A DNA stretch of 42,514 bases from Pseudomonadota bacterium. Its GTDB lineage: Bacteria > Pseudomonadota > Alphaproteobacteria > 16-39-46. This document shows positions 16,691 to 25,905 of this stretch, piece after piece; within the stretch, counting starts at the first letter, position 1; the number at the start of each line of letters is the position of its first letter. Below the pieces are notes generated by a model. It made no database searches, was not told the origin of the DNA, and saw only the letters and a list, made by a program, of their open reading frames with translations. A program made the position numbers and the translations under genes. Location: contig JAFEBT010000008.1 in the NCBI GenBank assembly GCA_018242545.1, positions 1-42,514 of the forward strand, in the 5' to 3' direction.

Positions 16691-17917
16691 TTATCTTCCT
16701 ATGCCTAGGCCAGCCTTAAAGGCCCTAAAAACGTGGTTATTTTTGAAGCCAAGTGCTATTGTGTCAGTTTCACTAATAAGCTTTCCATCTCGTATTTCTC
16801 TCAAAACTTCAGGGTAGAAGTCGGCTTTATGGTCTAACATATAATTGTTGTTTTCACCGACTTTAACGACCTCTATGTTATATTTATCCGTTAGCACCTT
16901 ATTTAAGGGAGAGTCAGCACTTAAAGTAAGATCAATTCGAGCAGGAAGTGGTGTGCCCTTGTCTAGTTGTTCTAACAAGAGGCGAGCGCCTTCAATTGTC
17001 CCCAAAAGCACAGTATTTCGGCTCTCATCAACAAGAAGAGAACCAAAGAACCGGTTATTTGTCCAATAAGGCCTATCCGTTAAGGCTCCATCATAATCTG
17101 GACGTTCAGTTATAGAAAGAGTCATACCTTCTCTAGAAAAGGTGCCGCTTTCCCAGATCGTGCGGAGAGGACCAACAATTTCCATGGCAAATTCTATTTC
17201 TCCTTTCCTTACCCTGAATTCTTCAGAAACAACAAGGGTTGGCATTTTTCTCATGTACATGTCAGGCAAATTATTGAAATAAACAGCTGAATTTGCATTA
17301 TTTCCAAACAAGATTTCTTTCAGCTTTGGATTTTTATGAAGTTCTATAAGCTGCTCTCTTGTAAGCTTTGCTCCATACTGCCCATCTTCTCCTCGACTAA
17401 AACCATAGCTTTCTAGTTCTTTTAACAGTGTTAAATTGGGCTTCTCCTGATCACTCAAAGAAAAAGTAAACTCCATAACAAGAGGCCGCTCTGAAGGACC
17501 TTCCTTTTCAATGAAATCGAAAATGGTTAGCGCACTAGAAATATCATTTGTTTTAAGAGCCTTTGCTTTTGGATCTGCTGAAATTATAGCTCCGCTTTCA
17601 TCTTTCAAGACAACTTTATCTCCATCTTTCTTTACCACTTTGAAAGAAGAGTCCGTTTTCACTGCATCGCTTTTTCCTGAAGAATCTTTTAAATCTTTAT
17701 GAGTTTTCGAAAGATCACCTTCTTTAGCTTTAGAAACATCTGATTTAGCATCGGACTTATCGTCTGTTTTTGATGAAGCAACAGTCCCCTCTTTTTTGTC
17801 TTTATTTTCTACCTCATCCTTTTCATTTCCGGCATAAATGCTTTCAAAAGAGCCCCATGAGAATGCTCCTGCTAAAACAAGAGCCATTAAAGAAATATGT
17901 GTCTGTGTTTTTTTCAT
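16691..17917 (-). CDS. Large exported protein of module A, family not recognised
   Basis: The product has 408 residues. Residues 1-29 are a signal peptide ending SFESIYA. Residues 30-110 are a highly charged Lys/Asp/Ser region, probably disordered. The rest (about 120-408) is a folded domain without a family I recognise. It is a paralog of the 18953-20116 product. Matching blocks include VGPLRTIWE with VEPLRDAWD, EEFRVRKGEIEFAMEI with EKFEGERKERIIVQLV, and LTLSADSPLNKVLTDKYNIE with ITVDDAYADGFSRKYGVD. A good ribosome binding site (AAAGGA) precedes the ATG. The small exported partner lies 104 bases upstream and a strong terminator lies downstream, so this is the second gene of a two-gene unit. 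Confidence 0.8.
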   Translation of the reverse strand: MKKTQTHISLMALVLAGAFSWGSFESIYAGNEKDEVENKDKKEGTVASSKTDDKSDAKSDVSKAKEGDLSKTHKDLKDSSGKSDAVKTDSSFKVVKKDGDKVVLKDESGAIISADPKAKALKTNDISSALTIFDFIEKEGPSERPLVMEFTFSLSDQEKPNLTLLKELESYGFSRGEDGQYGAKLTREQLIELHKNPKLKEILFGNNANSAVYFNNLPDMYMRKMPTLVVSEEFRVRKGEIEFAMEIVGPLRTIWESGTFSREGMTLSITERPDYDGALTDRPYWTNNRFFGSLLVDESRNTVLLGTIEGARLLLEQLDKGTPLPARIDLTLSADSPLNKVLTDKYNIEVVKVGENNNYMLDHKADFYPEVLREIRDGKLISETDTIALGFKNNHVFRAFKAGLGIGR

Positions 17918-18021
17918 TTTATTTTCCTTTCTTTATTTTTCTTTCTTTATTTTAGACTTATTTGAGAAGAAGAAATCCCTGTTTCCAGGTTCTTTTCCTC
18001 AAAACACTTTCAAGACCTTAT

Positions 18022-18480
18022 TTATCCTAAAACACTTATCATGCCTTCGCCTTGGAAGGGTCTTATGCACAAGAGTGCACCAGGTTCTCTTTCCTTGATC
18101 TCTTTGAAAGGGATTTCCCTATCGTTAAAAACAAAGCCTTCATATATTTTTTCTTGCCCTTCTCGTTCTTTTTTATGTTGGGCTAAAATTTTCATTACTT
18201 CTGGATCTGAGCTTTTCACAAGGAAAAGCATGGGGCTGTCAAATCCAGTTAACTTTTTTTGAAAATTCGCTGCAGTATCAACATGGGTGGCAAATGAATT
18301 TTGTCTAATTTTATTCGTCAGAAAAAAAGTCTTCTTCACCCCATAAGGCTCATTCTGCAATTTAAGCCCTTGTTCTGTTGAAAGATTGACCGCCTCTTCG
18401 TTTTCATCATTTCTCGCAATACTTTCTGCCTCAGTTAATAAAAGAAAAGACGAAAAAAGTGTTGTTTTTGTAAGTTTCAT
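18022..18480 (-). CDS. Small exported protein of module A, family not recognised
   Basis: The product has 152 residues: a signal peptide (about 1-22, MKLTKTTLFSSFLLL then EAESIA) and a small mature domain. It is a paralog of the 20269-20766 product. KIRQNSFATHVDTAANFQKKL matches KIRKNSPAAYVGTAKDLQRKL, VKSSDPEVMKIL matches LKTSDPQAHEIL, and EPGALLCIRPF matches ASGALISMKAF. A strong ribosome binding site (GGGAGAG) and a promoter at 18515-18543 precede it. It lies upstream of the large partner (16691-17917). No function is known. Confidence 0.8.
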   Translation of the reverse strand: MKLTKTTLFSSFLLLTEAESIARNDENEEAVNLSTEQGLKLQNEPYGVKKTFFLTNKIRQNSFATHVDTAANFQKKLTGFDSPMLFLVKSSDPEVMKILAQHKKEREGQEKIYEGFVFNDREIPFKEIKEREPGALLCIRPFQGEGMISVLG

Positions 18481-18514
18481 AATATCTCTCCCACCTTTTT
18501 ATTTTTTTATTTTC

Positions 18515-18543
18515 AGTATAACATTTCTAAGCTTTGCAAGCAA
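18515..18543 (-). promoter_or_regulatory. Candidate sigma-70 promoter of module A
   Basis: On the minus strand, TTGCTT (18543-18538), a 17-base spacer and TATACT (18520-18515). The -10 box matches at 5 of 6 positions. Transcription would start near 18508, leaving a leader of about 28 bases before the ATG at 18480. The -35 box is identical to that proposed for rpoZ. Confidence 0.55.
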
Positions 18544-18866
18544 ATTAAATTTAAAATTTTATTATTTTATATTGTCTTTACGGGGCATCATTCTTTAGAA
18601 GAAATTTTCTTGTTTTGAAATTTACCAACCTTTCTTAACAGCATCTTCCTTAAGTAAAGTTTAGAAAAATCTTTCCCAGAATTCTCTCTTGATATTCATA
18701 CTTACAAGAGAATTCATATCAGGGAGCATATCTTTTCCATAGGAATGATCTCTTCTTTAATGAGAATTGTTTATGCCGACGTTTACATTTTTTTATTTAA
18801 CTTAAAAATATCAAGTCAGATTCAAAATTGATGTCCATTAAAATCCAATACTTTCAAAAAATCTGC
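18544..18866. other. Intergenic region with an imperfect inverted repeat
   Basis: This stretch of about 320 bases has no gene I can support. It contains an inverted repeat with arms at 18679-18691 and 18705-18715 (CAAGAGAATTC on the right; the left arm has a 2-base bulge). It may be an operator or RNA hairpin. It separates the terminator of module B from the promoter of module A. Confidence 0.4.
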
Positions 18867-18898
18867 AAAAAAAGAGCATCTTCTTTATAAGAATGCTC
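18867..18898 (-). terminator. Intrinsic terminator of module B
   Basis: On the minus strand, GAGCAT (18898-18893) pairs with ATGCTC (18879-18874), extended by CTT/AAG with one bulged base, and is followed by TTTTTTT (18873-18867). It lies about 55 bases past the stop at 18953. Confidence 0.75.
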
Positions 18899-18952
18899 TC
18901 TTCTTGGCTCACACTTTTTTATTAGAACATGTACTAGGATCTGAGAAAAATG

Positions 18953-20116
18953 TCAGATCTTATGTGTTATGTGATCCTTCGCATGAGAATATGATCCAAA
19001 ATCATCCCAACCATAAGAAACTGTTGCGTTATGTACCCATGGTGCCATGTTGGCATCAAGCATCAATTGATCCATTATGGGTCTTATCTCAAAAGTTTGC
19101 TTACCTCCTGTTGTTGCGCCCAGAGCATCAACACCATATTTTCTTGAAAATCCATCTGCATACGCATCGTCAACTGTTATAAAGACACGTGGCGCATAAC
19201 CTTCCCTGGGATTGAAACTTCTCCAATACCCAAGCCCCGTAACTGCACCTAGCATCATAGCATAATGGCTGTCATCGAAAAGCGCAGGATTTCCTTCAAC
19301 CGTATCAAAACGATAACCAGTAGCTTTTCCGAAGTCTCCATGATCCCCCACATGCATACTATAAAAATCCCAAGCATCTCTCAAGGGTTCAACAACAAGC
19401 TGGACAATAATTCTCTCCTTTCTTTCTCCCTCAAATTTTTCGCTCGTAACATACGCCCGCATGACCTCTAAGGTTCCATCAGAAAAACCACTGAATATAA
19501 CTGGGTTGGCCATCGGAAATTTTGTCACAGGAACAAATTGACCGAGTTTAAAGAGATCAGCGCCAGAGAGATTTCCTGTATAGCCCAGTCCGTCAGATGT
19601 TGGGAGAAACCCTTTTTCCAAAATTAAGGTTTTGAGTTTGGGATTAGAATCAACTTCAGAAGCATCAAGTATAACTTCTCCCTTCACTTTACTTATATCC
19701 ATACCCTTTGTTTTAAGTTTAGCAAGAATTGCTTCCAATGCAGCTATATCAGGAGATATGACCTTTTTACCTTTCTTATCTATATTGATTTGAGTGTTAT
19801 CAGTTGTCGTTACGATTGTTGAATTCTTGTCATCTTTTAGAACGGTGGGTTTTTTCAGTGCCATTCCCAAGGAAATTGGCTCCCTTGTATCTTTTTTATC
19901 GAGAACCTTTGATTCAACGTCAACAGCTTTATCACCTGTTCGGTCTTCTGCATTTTTAGGGGCCGAACCATCCTCACGTTTCTGAGCACTCTCTTTGTCT
20001 GAAACGGAATCTTTTGCTTTGTCTTTAACTGCATAAATGCTTTCCACAGAAATCCCTGAAAGAACTCCTGAAAGAACAAGTGCTGCTAAAGAGAGGCTTG
20101 TGTGTTTGATTTTCAT
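18953..20116 (-). CDS. Large exported protein of module B, family not recognised
   Basis: The product has 387 residues. Its signal peptide (1-29) ends SVESIYA, nearly the same as SFESIYA in the module A protein. A charged low-complexity part follows (about 30-80), then a folded domain. It aligns along its length with the 16691-17917 product but has diverged strongly, which suggests an old duplication. The C-terminal 35 residues are rich in aromatic residues and His (WVHNATVSYGWDDFGSYSHAKDH) and have no counterpart in the paralog. Its small partner lies 152 bases upstream. No catalytic motif is evident. Confidence 0.8.
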   Translation of the reverse strand: MKIKHTSLSLAALVLSGVLSGISVESIYAVKDKAKDSVSDKESAQKREDGSAPKNAEDRTGDKAVDVESKVLDKKDTREPISLGMALKKPTVLKDDKNSTIVTTTDNTQINIDKKGKKVISPDIAALEAILAKLKTKGMDISKVKGEVILDASEVDSNPKLKTLILEKGFLPTSDGLGYTGNLSGADLFKLGQFVPVTKFPMANPVIFSGFSDGTLEVMRAYVTSEKFEGERKERIIVQLVVEPLRDAWDFYSMHVGDHGDFGKATGYRFDTVEGNPALFDDSHYAMMLGAVTGLGYWRSFNPREGYAPRVFITVDDAYADGFSRKYGVDALGATTGGKQTFEIRPIMDQLMLDANMAPWVHNATVSYGWDDFGSYSHAKDHITHKI

Positions 20117-20235
20117 GTTACGCTCCTATTTTTTATTGTTTGTTAAAGTTACTCTTTATTTTTCTTGCGCAATTATTTTGCAAGGAAAAGAGAAAGCCGT
20201 GTCCTCCCACCCCTAGAAAAATCTCTTTTCTTAAA

Positions 20236-20260
20236 GCCTTTTTCCCGAAAGGATGAAGGC
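20236..20260 (-). terminator. Possible attenuator between the small and large genes of module B
   Basis: GCCTT (20236-20240) and AAGGC (20256-20260) pair around an inner TCC/GGA. On the minus strand a short TTT follows. It lies just after the stop of the small gene (20269) and could reduce read-through into the large gene. The evidence is weak. Confidence 0.25.
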
Positions 20261-20268
20261 ATTTTTAT

Positions 20269-20766
20269 CTACCAGAAATCTCCTGAGCTAACAGTGTTGT
20301 CAGAATCTGCAACTGCAGTTAGGTTTAAATATGACGTCACAGGGAAAGCCTTCATGCTTATAAGAGCACCGGAGGCACCTGCCTGAAGCAATTCAAAAGG
20401 CGCCTTTTCGCTTTTGAAAAGAGTCTCTCCTGTGAAGTCCATTTCTTCTCCTGCAGCTGTGCGAAGAATTTCATGTGCTTGTGGGTCTGAAGTTTTAAGA
20501 GAGATATAAGAAGTTGCCCCTAACCTTAATAATTTCCTTTGTAGATCTTTTGCTGTTCCAACATATGCTGCTGGAGAATTCTTCCTAATTTTCAGCCCAA
20601 AATACCCTCTATTCAGGTCAGATACATCCTCAGAAGCATAAGCCTCTTCGGCCGGCTTAGCTAATTCAGCCTCAGGCCTATCAACAACGCTTTCCACAGA
20701 GGTTGATAAAAAGCCTCCCATGATAAAAAAAGTAAGAAACGCGACGGACTTGTTTTTAAATTTCAT
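20269..20766 (-). CDS. Small exported protein of module B, family not recognised
   Basis: The product has 165 residues with a signal peptide (about 1-28) ending STSVESVVD, close to the ESIYA ends of the large proteins. The mature domain aligns with the module A small protein over about 90 residues (GLKIRKNSPAAYVGTAKDL..., TSDPQAHEIL, GALISMKAF). The C-terminal 25 residues are not shared. The start has a GGGAGAAG ribosome binding site. It is the first gene of the module B pair and is divided from spoT by about 190 bases. Confidence 0.8.
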   Translation of the reverse strand: MKFKNKSVAFLTFFIMGGFLSTSVESVVDRPEAELAKPAEEAYASEDVSDLNRGYFGLKIRKNSPAAYVGTAKDLQRKLLRLGATSYISLKTSDPQAHEILRTAAGEEMDFTGETLFKSEKAPFELLQAGASGALISMKAFPVTSYLNLTAVADSDNTVSSGDFW

Positions 20767-20956
20767 AGTTCTTCTCCCGATGGATTGTTTTTATTATTTT
20801 TTTAAAGTTTATGTAACCTCTTTATTTTTTTAATTCTATCTCTTTTTTCGTTCAAAATCTACTCTTTAATTTTTACCGGAGGTTCTTCTTTTTAAATTCT
20901 CGACTTAACCTTTGAAATCTTTTCTTCTTTTTTAAGAGTATTTCTCTTAATATTTT

Positions 20957-23182
20957 TTAACCTCGTTCAATGGAATGAATGGCTTTTGTATTTCTTAAAT
21001 ATGCAATCAATGTTTTAAGATGTTCAACATCTTTTACTTCCACATCAATTAACATTTCATGATACTCTGGAAAGCGATGAATAACTTTCAAGTTTGCAAT
21101 ATTTGCGCCCAAAATCCCAAAAGACGTTGTCACAGCCCCTAAACTCCCAGGAACATTTAAGACATTCGCTCTAATTCGACCAACATAGATAAAATTTTCC
21201 GATTTTGCATCCTTATTCCATTCGACATCCAGAAAACGCTTTTGAGGGTGAGGCGATTCTAAAAGCACAAGACATTCTTTTCGGTGGATCGCAATCCCCG
21301 TCCCCGTTTTTACAATCCCAAGGATGGGCTCACCTGGGAGAGGATGGCAACATTTTGCATAAGAAACAACCATTCTTGGAATAATTCCCAGGATGGGTGT
21401 CTCAGCACGTACTTCTTTTTTAGAGTGTGTCTGGCGCCCTTGTCTCCTCAGAATCGCTTTTTCATAAATTTTTTCTTCTTGTTCAAGTCCATGTTCAGAC
21501 AAAGACTTTTCGGGAGATTCTTCTGTTAGCGCTGACTTATTTTCATATGCAAAAAGAGAAGCAACATCACGGCTTATCAAGGTTCCTTCTCCAAGCGCTT
21601 GAAATAAAGCTTCCTTTGTTGAAATTTTTAATTTCTTAAGAACAGGTTCAAAATCCGCACTCGTCAGCGTCATTCCATATTTACGAAGCGCTTTACTTAA
21701 AAGAACCCGCCCCACATCTATGTACTCATGACGGTCATGCTTATGGAAACGTCGGATGTGTGCCCGTGCTTTTCCCGTTACCACGAACCTTTCCCATTCT
21801 GGAGAAGGCGCGTGATTTTTTGTCGTTATGATTTCAACTTCATCTCCATGTGAAAGTGTCGCTCTTAAGGAAACAATCCGACCATTCACCTTTGCCCCAA
21901 CACAATGATCTCCAACCTCAGAATGAATGGCATAAGCAAAATCAACAGGTGTAGCACCCTTTGGAAGCGTAATCAATTCGCGTCCAGGCGTAAAACAAAA
22001 GACATTATCTTCGAACATTTCCATCTTTGTATGTTCAAAAAAGTCTTGAGGACTAGAAGCTGTCTCTAAAATGTTTAAAATTTTTTGAACCCAAGGGTAT
22101 TGAATCCCTTTGGTTGTTTTGAATCGATGCGCATTTTCAAGTTCAGTTTTACCGTCTTTATATTGCCAATGTGCCGCCAGACCCATTTCTGCAATATCAT
22201 TCATTTCAGAAGTCCGAATTTGTATTTCAATACGTTGATCTTCTGGGCCTATCACTGTCGTATGCAAAGATTGATAATCATTTGCTTTTGGAGAACTAAT
22301 ATAGTCTTTAAATCTTCCCAAAATCATCGGATAGGTACTGTGGATAATTCCCAAAGCTTGATAGCAGTCTTCGAGTGTATTGACCACCACCCGAAAAGCC
22401 ATAATATCTGAAAGTTGCTCAAATTCTATGTTTTTTTTCTGAAGTTTCCGCCAAATCGAATAGGGTGTTTTTTCGCGCCCGAAAATAGAAACATGAAGCC
22501 CTCCAATTGAGAGCACCTCTTTTAATTGCTCCATAATCTTACTTACAGCATCTTCCTCTTTGTGTCGCATCACATTGAGTCGCTCCACAATGCGCGCATG
22601 GGCTTCTGGATTTAAGTAGGAAAAAGCCAAGTCTTCAAGTTCGTTGCGCATCTCATGCATCCCAATACGTTCTGCCAGAGGCGCATAAATTTCCATGGTT
22701 TCCCGTGAGACACGCTGACGTTTTTCACGGGATGTGGCAAAAAGAGTTCTCATATTATGAAGACGATCTGCAAGTTTAACAAGTAAAACACGCAAATCTT
22801 TGGACATGGCGAGGACAAGCTTGCGGAAATTTTCAGCTTGTTCTGACTTATCTGACTGTAATTCTATTTTTGAAAGCTTTGTTACGCCATCAACGAGAAA
22901 AGCAATCTCATCTCCAAACAAGCTTTGAATATCTTTAAAAGTAGCAGGTGTATCTTCAATCGTATCATGCAAAAGTGCCGTTGCGATGGTAGCACTGTCA
23001 AGTTTCCACCGTGTTAAAATTCCTGCAACTTCAAGAGGATGCGTAAAATAAGGATCCCCCGATTCACGGGTTTGAGATCCATGGGCCTTCATTGCAAAAA
23101 CATACGCACGATTCAAAAGATCTTCGTCTGCAGACGGATCATAAGCTTTTACACGTTCTACAAGCTCAAATTGACGCATCAT
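20957..23182 (-). CDS. spoT: Bifunctional (p)ppGpp synthetase/hydrolase (RelA/SpoT homolog)
   Basis: This enzyme makes and degrades the alarmone (p)ppGpp and drives the stringent response. The 741-residue product has the full domain order. The HD hydrolase domain has His48 and HDTIED (72-77). The synthetase domain (about 230-345) has RFKDYISSPK; the basic RxKD form is typical of bifunctional enzymes. A TGS domain (about 390-450, LPKGATPVDFAYAIHSEVGD) and a C-terminal ACT domain (about 665-741) follow. Hydrolase and synthetase motifs both look intact. In many Alphaproteobacteria rpoZ lies immediately upstream; here two unrelated genes (ELM1 and a DUF4143 ATPase) separate them. Confidence 0.95.
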   Translation of the reverse strand: MMRQFELVERVKAYDPSADEDLLNRAYVFAMKAHGSQTRESGDPYFTHPLEVAGILTRWKLDSATIATALLHDTIEDTPATFKDIQSLFGDEIAFLVDGVTKLSKIELQSDKSEQAENFRKLVLAMSKDLRVLLVKLADRLHNMRTLFATSREKRQRVSRETMEIYAPLAERIGMHEMRNELEDLAFSYLNPEAHARIVERLNVMRHKEEDAVSKIMEQLKEVLSIGGLHVSIFGREKTPYSIWRKLQKKNIEFEQLSDIMAFRVVVNTLEDCYQALGIIHSTYPMILGRFKDYISSPKANDYQSLHTTVIGPEDQRIEIQIRTSEMNDIAEMGLAAHWQYKDGKTELENAHRFKTTKGIQYPWVQKILNILETASSPQDFFEHTKMEMFEDNVFCFTPGRELITLPKGATPVDFAYAIHSEVGDHCVGAKVNGRIVSLRATLSHGDEVEIITTKNHAPSPEWERFVVTGKARAHIRRFHKHDRHEYIDVGRVLLSKALRKYGMTLTSADFEPVLKKLKISTKEALFQALGEGTLISRDVASLFAYENKSALTEESPEKSLSEHGLEQEEKIYEKAILRRQGRQTHSKKEVRAETPILGIIPRMVVSYAKCCHPLPGEPILGIVKTGTGIAIHRKECLVLLESPHPQKRFLDVEWNKDAKSENFIYVGRIRANVLNVPGSLGAVTTSFGILGANIANLKVIHRFPEYHEMLIDVEVKDVEHLKTLIAYLRNTKAIHSIERG

Positions 23183-23389
23183 GATTTAAAGTATCCAAGC
23201 TTGGTTCATTCCCGTCCTTTTTTAAAGGCCCTCTCCCTCTATTAAAAACAACCTAAAAAAATAAAGCGAGAGTCTTCTCAATAAAAGACCTTGGATCTTT
23301 CTAAAATCATCAATCCTGTTGCACATTTAGCCCGATTTCGTCATACTTCTTTTTTCTTAAAACTTTTTTCGACACATAAGAGATATATT

Positions 23390-24373
23390 ATGTCTGACAA
23401 TCAAAAAACATGCTGGCAAAAAACATGCTGGGTTATAACAGACGGGAGTGCCGGCATGGAAAATCAAGCCCTTGGTTTAGCTGAAGCTTTAGAATGTTCT
23501 ATTACAGTTAAAAGAATTCGCCTGAAACAATTTTGGACACTCTTTGCTCCTTTCTTTAGGGGCTTGAAACGTTTCTGTTTTCATAAAGAGTCAGAATCTC
23601 TTTCTCCACCTTGGCCAGACCTTGTCCTTGCCTGTGGTCGACGTTCTGTTCTTCCAGCCCTTTTTATTAAAGAAGAAAGTAAAGGACGCAGTCAAATCGT
23701 TTATCTTCAAAATCCTAAAATCTCACCTAAACATTTTGATGTTCTCATTTGTCCACATCATGATAAAGTTCGCGGGAAAAATGTTATTAAAATGCTTGGA
23801 GCACCGCACCGCGTTACAGACTTTGAGCTCAAACAAGGATATCAGGATTTTGCCTCTCTTTTTTCCAAATATAAGGGGCCTCGTATTGGTGTTATTTTGG
23901 GAGGTCCCAATAAAGTTTTTAACTTTTCTATAAAAACGGTCCATACCATCATCGAGGATCTTTTAAAGCTTCAAAGAGACTCTGGAGGAAGCCTCTTGAT
24001 CTCTCCGTCTCGAAGGACGCCTCAAAATGTGGTCTCTCTTTTTCAAGAAACATTTTCCCATAATCCCAATGTCTATATTTGGGATCGAACAGGAAAAAAT
24101 CCCTATTTTGGACTTCTTGCATGGTCAGATGCTCTTCTCATAACAATTGATAGTGTTTCCATGACAAGCGAAGCGTGTGCCACGACAAAACCGATCTTCA
24201 TTATTCGTTTACCAGGAGGAAGTAAGAAGTTCTCAAGTTTTCACGAGGCTCTTATCCAAATGAAAAGAACCCAGTGGTTTAACGGAACATTTTTTACAAC
24301 ACCCGTTCCTTCTTTTAATGAAACAAAACAGGTTGCTCAACACCTTAAAAAACTTTTAAAATGGGAATCTTAA
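23390..24373 (+). CDS. ELM1/GtrOC1-family protein (mitochondrial fission ELM1-like)
   Basis: From ATG 23390 the product has 327 residues. A TTG at 23291 is in frame but would add an unlikely N-terminus. The family (PF06258) has a GT-B glycosyltransferase-like fold. Visible signatures are CWVITDGSAGMENQALGLAEAL, LVLACGRRS, IVYLQNPKI, FDVLICPHHD, VILGGPNKVF, ISPSRRTPQNV and ITIDSVSMTSEACATTKP. The plant member ELM1 acts in mitochondrial fission. The bacterial function is unproven, with envelope sugar transfer the most likely. It lies on the plus strand between minus-strand spoT and a DUF4143 ATPase. Confidence 0.88.
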   Translation: MSDNQKTCWQKTCWVITDGSAGMENQALGLAEALECSITVKRIRLKQFWTLFAPFFRGLKRFCFHKESESLSPPWPDLVLACGRRSVLPALFIKEESKGRSQIVYLQNPKISPKHFDVLICPHHDKVRGKNVIKMLGAPHRVTDFELKQGYQDFASLFSKYKGPRIGVILGGPNKVFNFSIKTVHTIIEDLLKLQRDSGGSLLISPSRRTPQNVVSLFQETFSHNPNVYIWDRTGKNPYFGLLAWSDALLITIDSVSMTSEACATTKPIFIIRLPGGSKKFSSFHEALIQMKRTQWFNGTFFTTPVPSFNETKQVAQHLKKLLKWES

Positions 24374-24430
24374 AGATTTTTATGAGACATGGATGAAAAA
24401 AATATTTTTATTTCCCTAAAATTGATAATT

Positions 24431-25606
24431 CTAAAGAATTTCATTCATCCATAGCTTTTCAAGAAAATGTTTGATGGGGTATACACGAATTGGGACGTTA
24501 TCTATCGTTATAAGTCGAGGTCTTGGCTCTAAACATACAATATAAAGATCTGTTTTAAATCCAAGTTTATGGAATTCTAACAATCCAATTAGATCTTTTT
24601 TTTGAACAGCTGTCGTCATTTTTGATTCAATTGCGACACGACCTCTATCTAAAATAAAATCTACCTCTAGTCCAGATTTTGTTCGCCATGTTTGTAGATC
24701 ATACTCTTTTTCTTTTCGATATCTGTAAGCATTTAACTCATAAAAAAGATAATGCTCAAATGCTCTTCCAGCATCTGAACCTCGTAAATTATTAATTGAA
24801 CGGCCACACAAAAAATTTGCAATTCCTACATCAAAAAAATAAAATCGAGGATGTGCTGTCATCAAATGACGCCCTGGTTTATCTGAAAATACATCTACAA
24901 ATGTTCCCAAAAACATTTCCTCTAAGATTTCAAAGTACCCTTTAATGGTCTTTGCATCAACACCGCAATCGCGCGCTATATTAGCATAATTTATAAGCTC
25001 ACCATGTGTTGAAGCCATCAACTCTAAAAATCGTATAAATGCTTTTAAATTACGAACAGAACCTTCAAATTGAATTTCTTGTATTAAATAACCTTGCACA
25101 TATGATTTTATAGAGTTAATGGCTGTTGTAGGAGACAAAAAATGTGCAGGTAAAAGCCCCGTTTTAAAAATATGGATCAAATCAAAAAAAGGAAGTTCTG
25201 GGAAAATAAGAGGCATAAAAGTATGTCGCCAAGCTCGACCTCCTAAAAGATTTACACCTTCTTTTCTGAGTCGTCGACTACTTGACCCGCAAAGAATGAA
25301 TGAAAGGGGTTTAAGATTTTCGATCATCCAATGAATTTCATCGAGCAAAAGAGGTACTTTTTGAATTTCATCAATAATAACTGGAGACATACGCTGAGAT
25401 TCAGGCAACAACATTAATTCTTGGCGTAAAAACTGAGGGGTCTCGAGAAATTGATAATACACTTCTGAGAGAAGCACATCAAAATAAAGTGAATTTGGAT
25501 AAGTTTGTTTTAAATATGTTGACTTACCTGTTTTTCGCGCGCCCCATAAAAATGATGACTGTCCAATAGGCAAATAGAGGTCTAAACAACGTTTTAAGTT
25601 TTTCAT
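24431..25606 (-). CDS. ATP-binding protein, AAA_14 plus DUF4143 type
   Basis: The product has 391 residues. The AAA_14 domain has Walker A GARKTGKS (22-29), Walker B PVIIDE (75-80) and sensor-like FILCGSSSR. The C-terminal DUF4143 domain has a PD-(D/E)XK-like core, EVDFILDRG followed by AIESKM. The family is widespread and often encoded in mobile or variable regions; a defence or toxin-related role is suggested for some members but not shown. Four 32-bp repeats with internal dyads lie 80-190 bases before the start and may control it. It converges on the ELM1 gene, 57 bases apart. Confidence 0.85.
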   Translation of the reverse strand: MKNLKRCLDLYLPIGQSSFLWGARKTGKSTYLKQTYPNSLYFDVLLSEVYYQFLETPQFLRQELMLLPESQRMSPVIIDEIQKVPLLLDEIHWMIENLKPLSFILCGSSSRRLRKEGVNLLGGRAWRHTFMPLIFPELPFFDLIHIFKTGLLPAHFLSPTTAINSIKSYVQGYLIQEIQFEGSVRNLKAFIRFLELMASTHGELINYANIARDCGVDAKTIKGYFEILEEMFLGTFVDVFSDKPGRHLMTAHPRFYFFDVGIANFLCGRSINNLRGSDAGRAFEHYLFYELNAYRYRKEKEYDLQTWRTKSGLEVDFILDRGRVAIESKMTTAVQKKDLIGLLEFHKLGFKTDLYIVCLEPRPRLITIDNVPIRVYPIKHFLEKLWMNEIL

Positions 25607-25683
25607 TTATACCATATATCTTTCATTAAAAATTATTTCTTGATTATTAATATAAGGAAAATAACAAAAAAATAAAAGAAAAA

Positions 25684-25800
25684 AGGAACTCTATTCCTGT
25701 TTTTATCAGATTTTCAGGAACTCTATTCCCGTTTTTATTAGATTTTCAGGAACTTTATTCCCTTTTTTACCATATTTTCGGGAATAGTGTTCCCGTTTTT
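25684..25800. repeat. Four tandem 32-bp repeats, each with a GGAA-n5-TTCC dyad
   Basis: Units begin at 25684, 25716, 25748 and 25780 (the last is cut at about 21 bases). Units 1 and 2 differ at only two positions; units 3 and 4 are more diverged. Each starts with a short palindrome, for example AGGAACTCTATTCCT or GGGAATAGTGTTCCC, followed by a T-rich spacer. The period is close to three helical turns, so the dyads would face the same side of the DNA. The array lies in the roughly 300-base gap between rpoZ and the DUF4143 ATPase, and no gene is visible in that gap. Confidence 0.8.
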
Positions 25801-25905
25801 AAACAAATTAACAATTGTTTCTTCATAAGGTAACATATGAAAATGGTCCTGGCTGCCTTTAATATCAAAGGCCGTTAACTTTTTTTAGGAAGAAAATAAG
25901 ATTTT

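Noticed and set aside
20932-20950. TTAAGAG/CTCTTAA hairpin near the spoT stop
   Set aside because: The T-run follows only on the plus strand, where no gene ends, and the minus strand has A after the stem, so it is not a spoT terminator.
25684-25800. Repeats considered as a CRISPR array
   Set aside because: The units are directly abutting with no unique spacers, and no cas gene is present.
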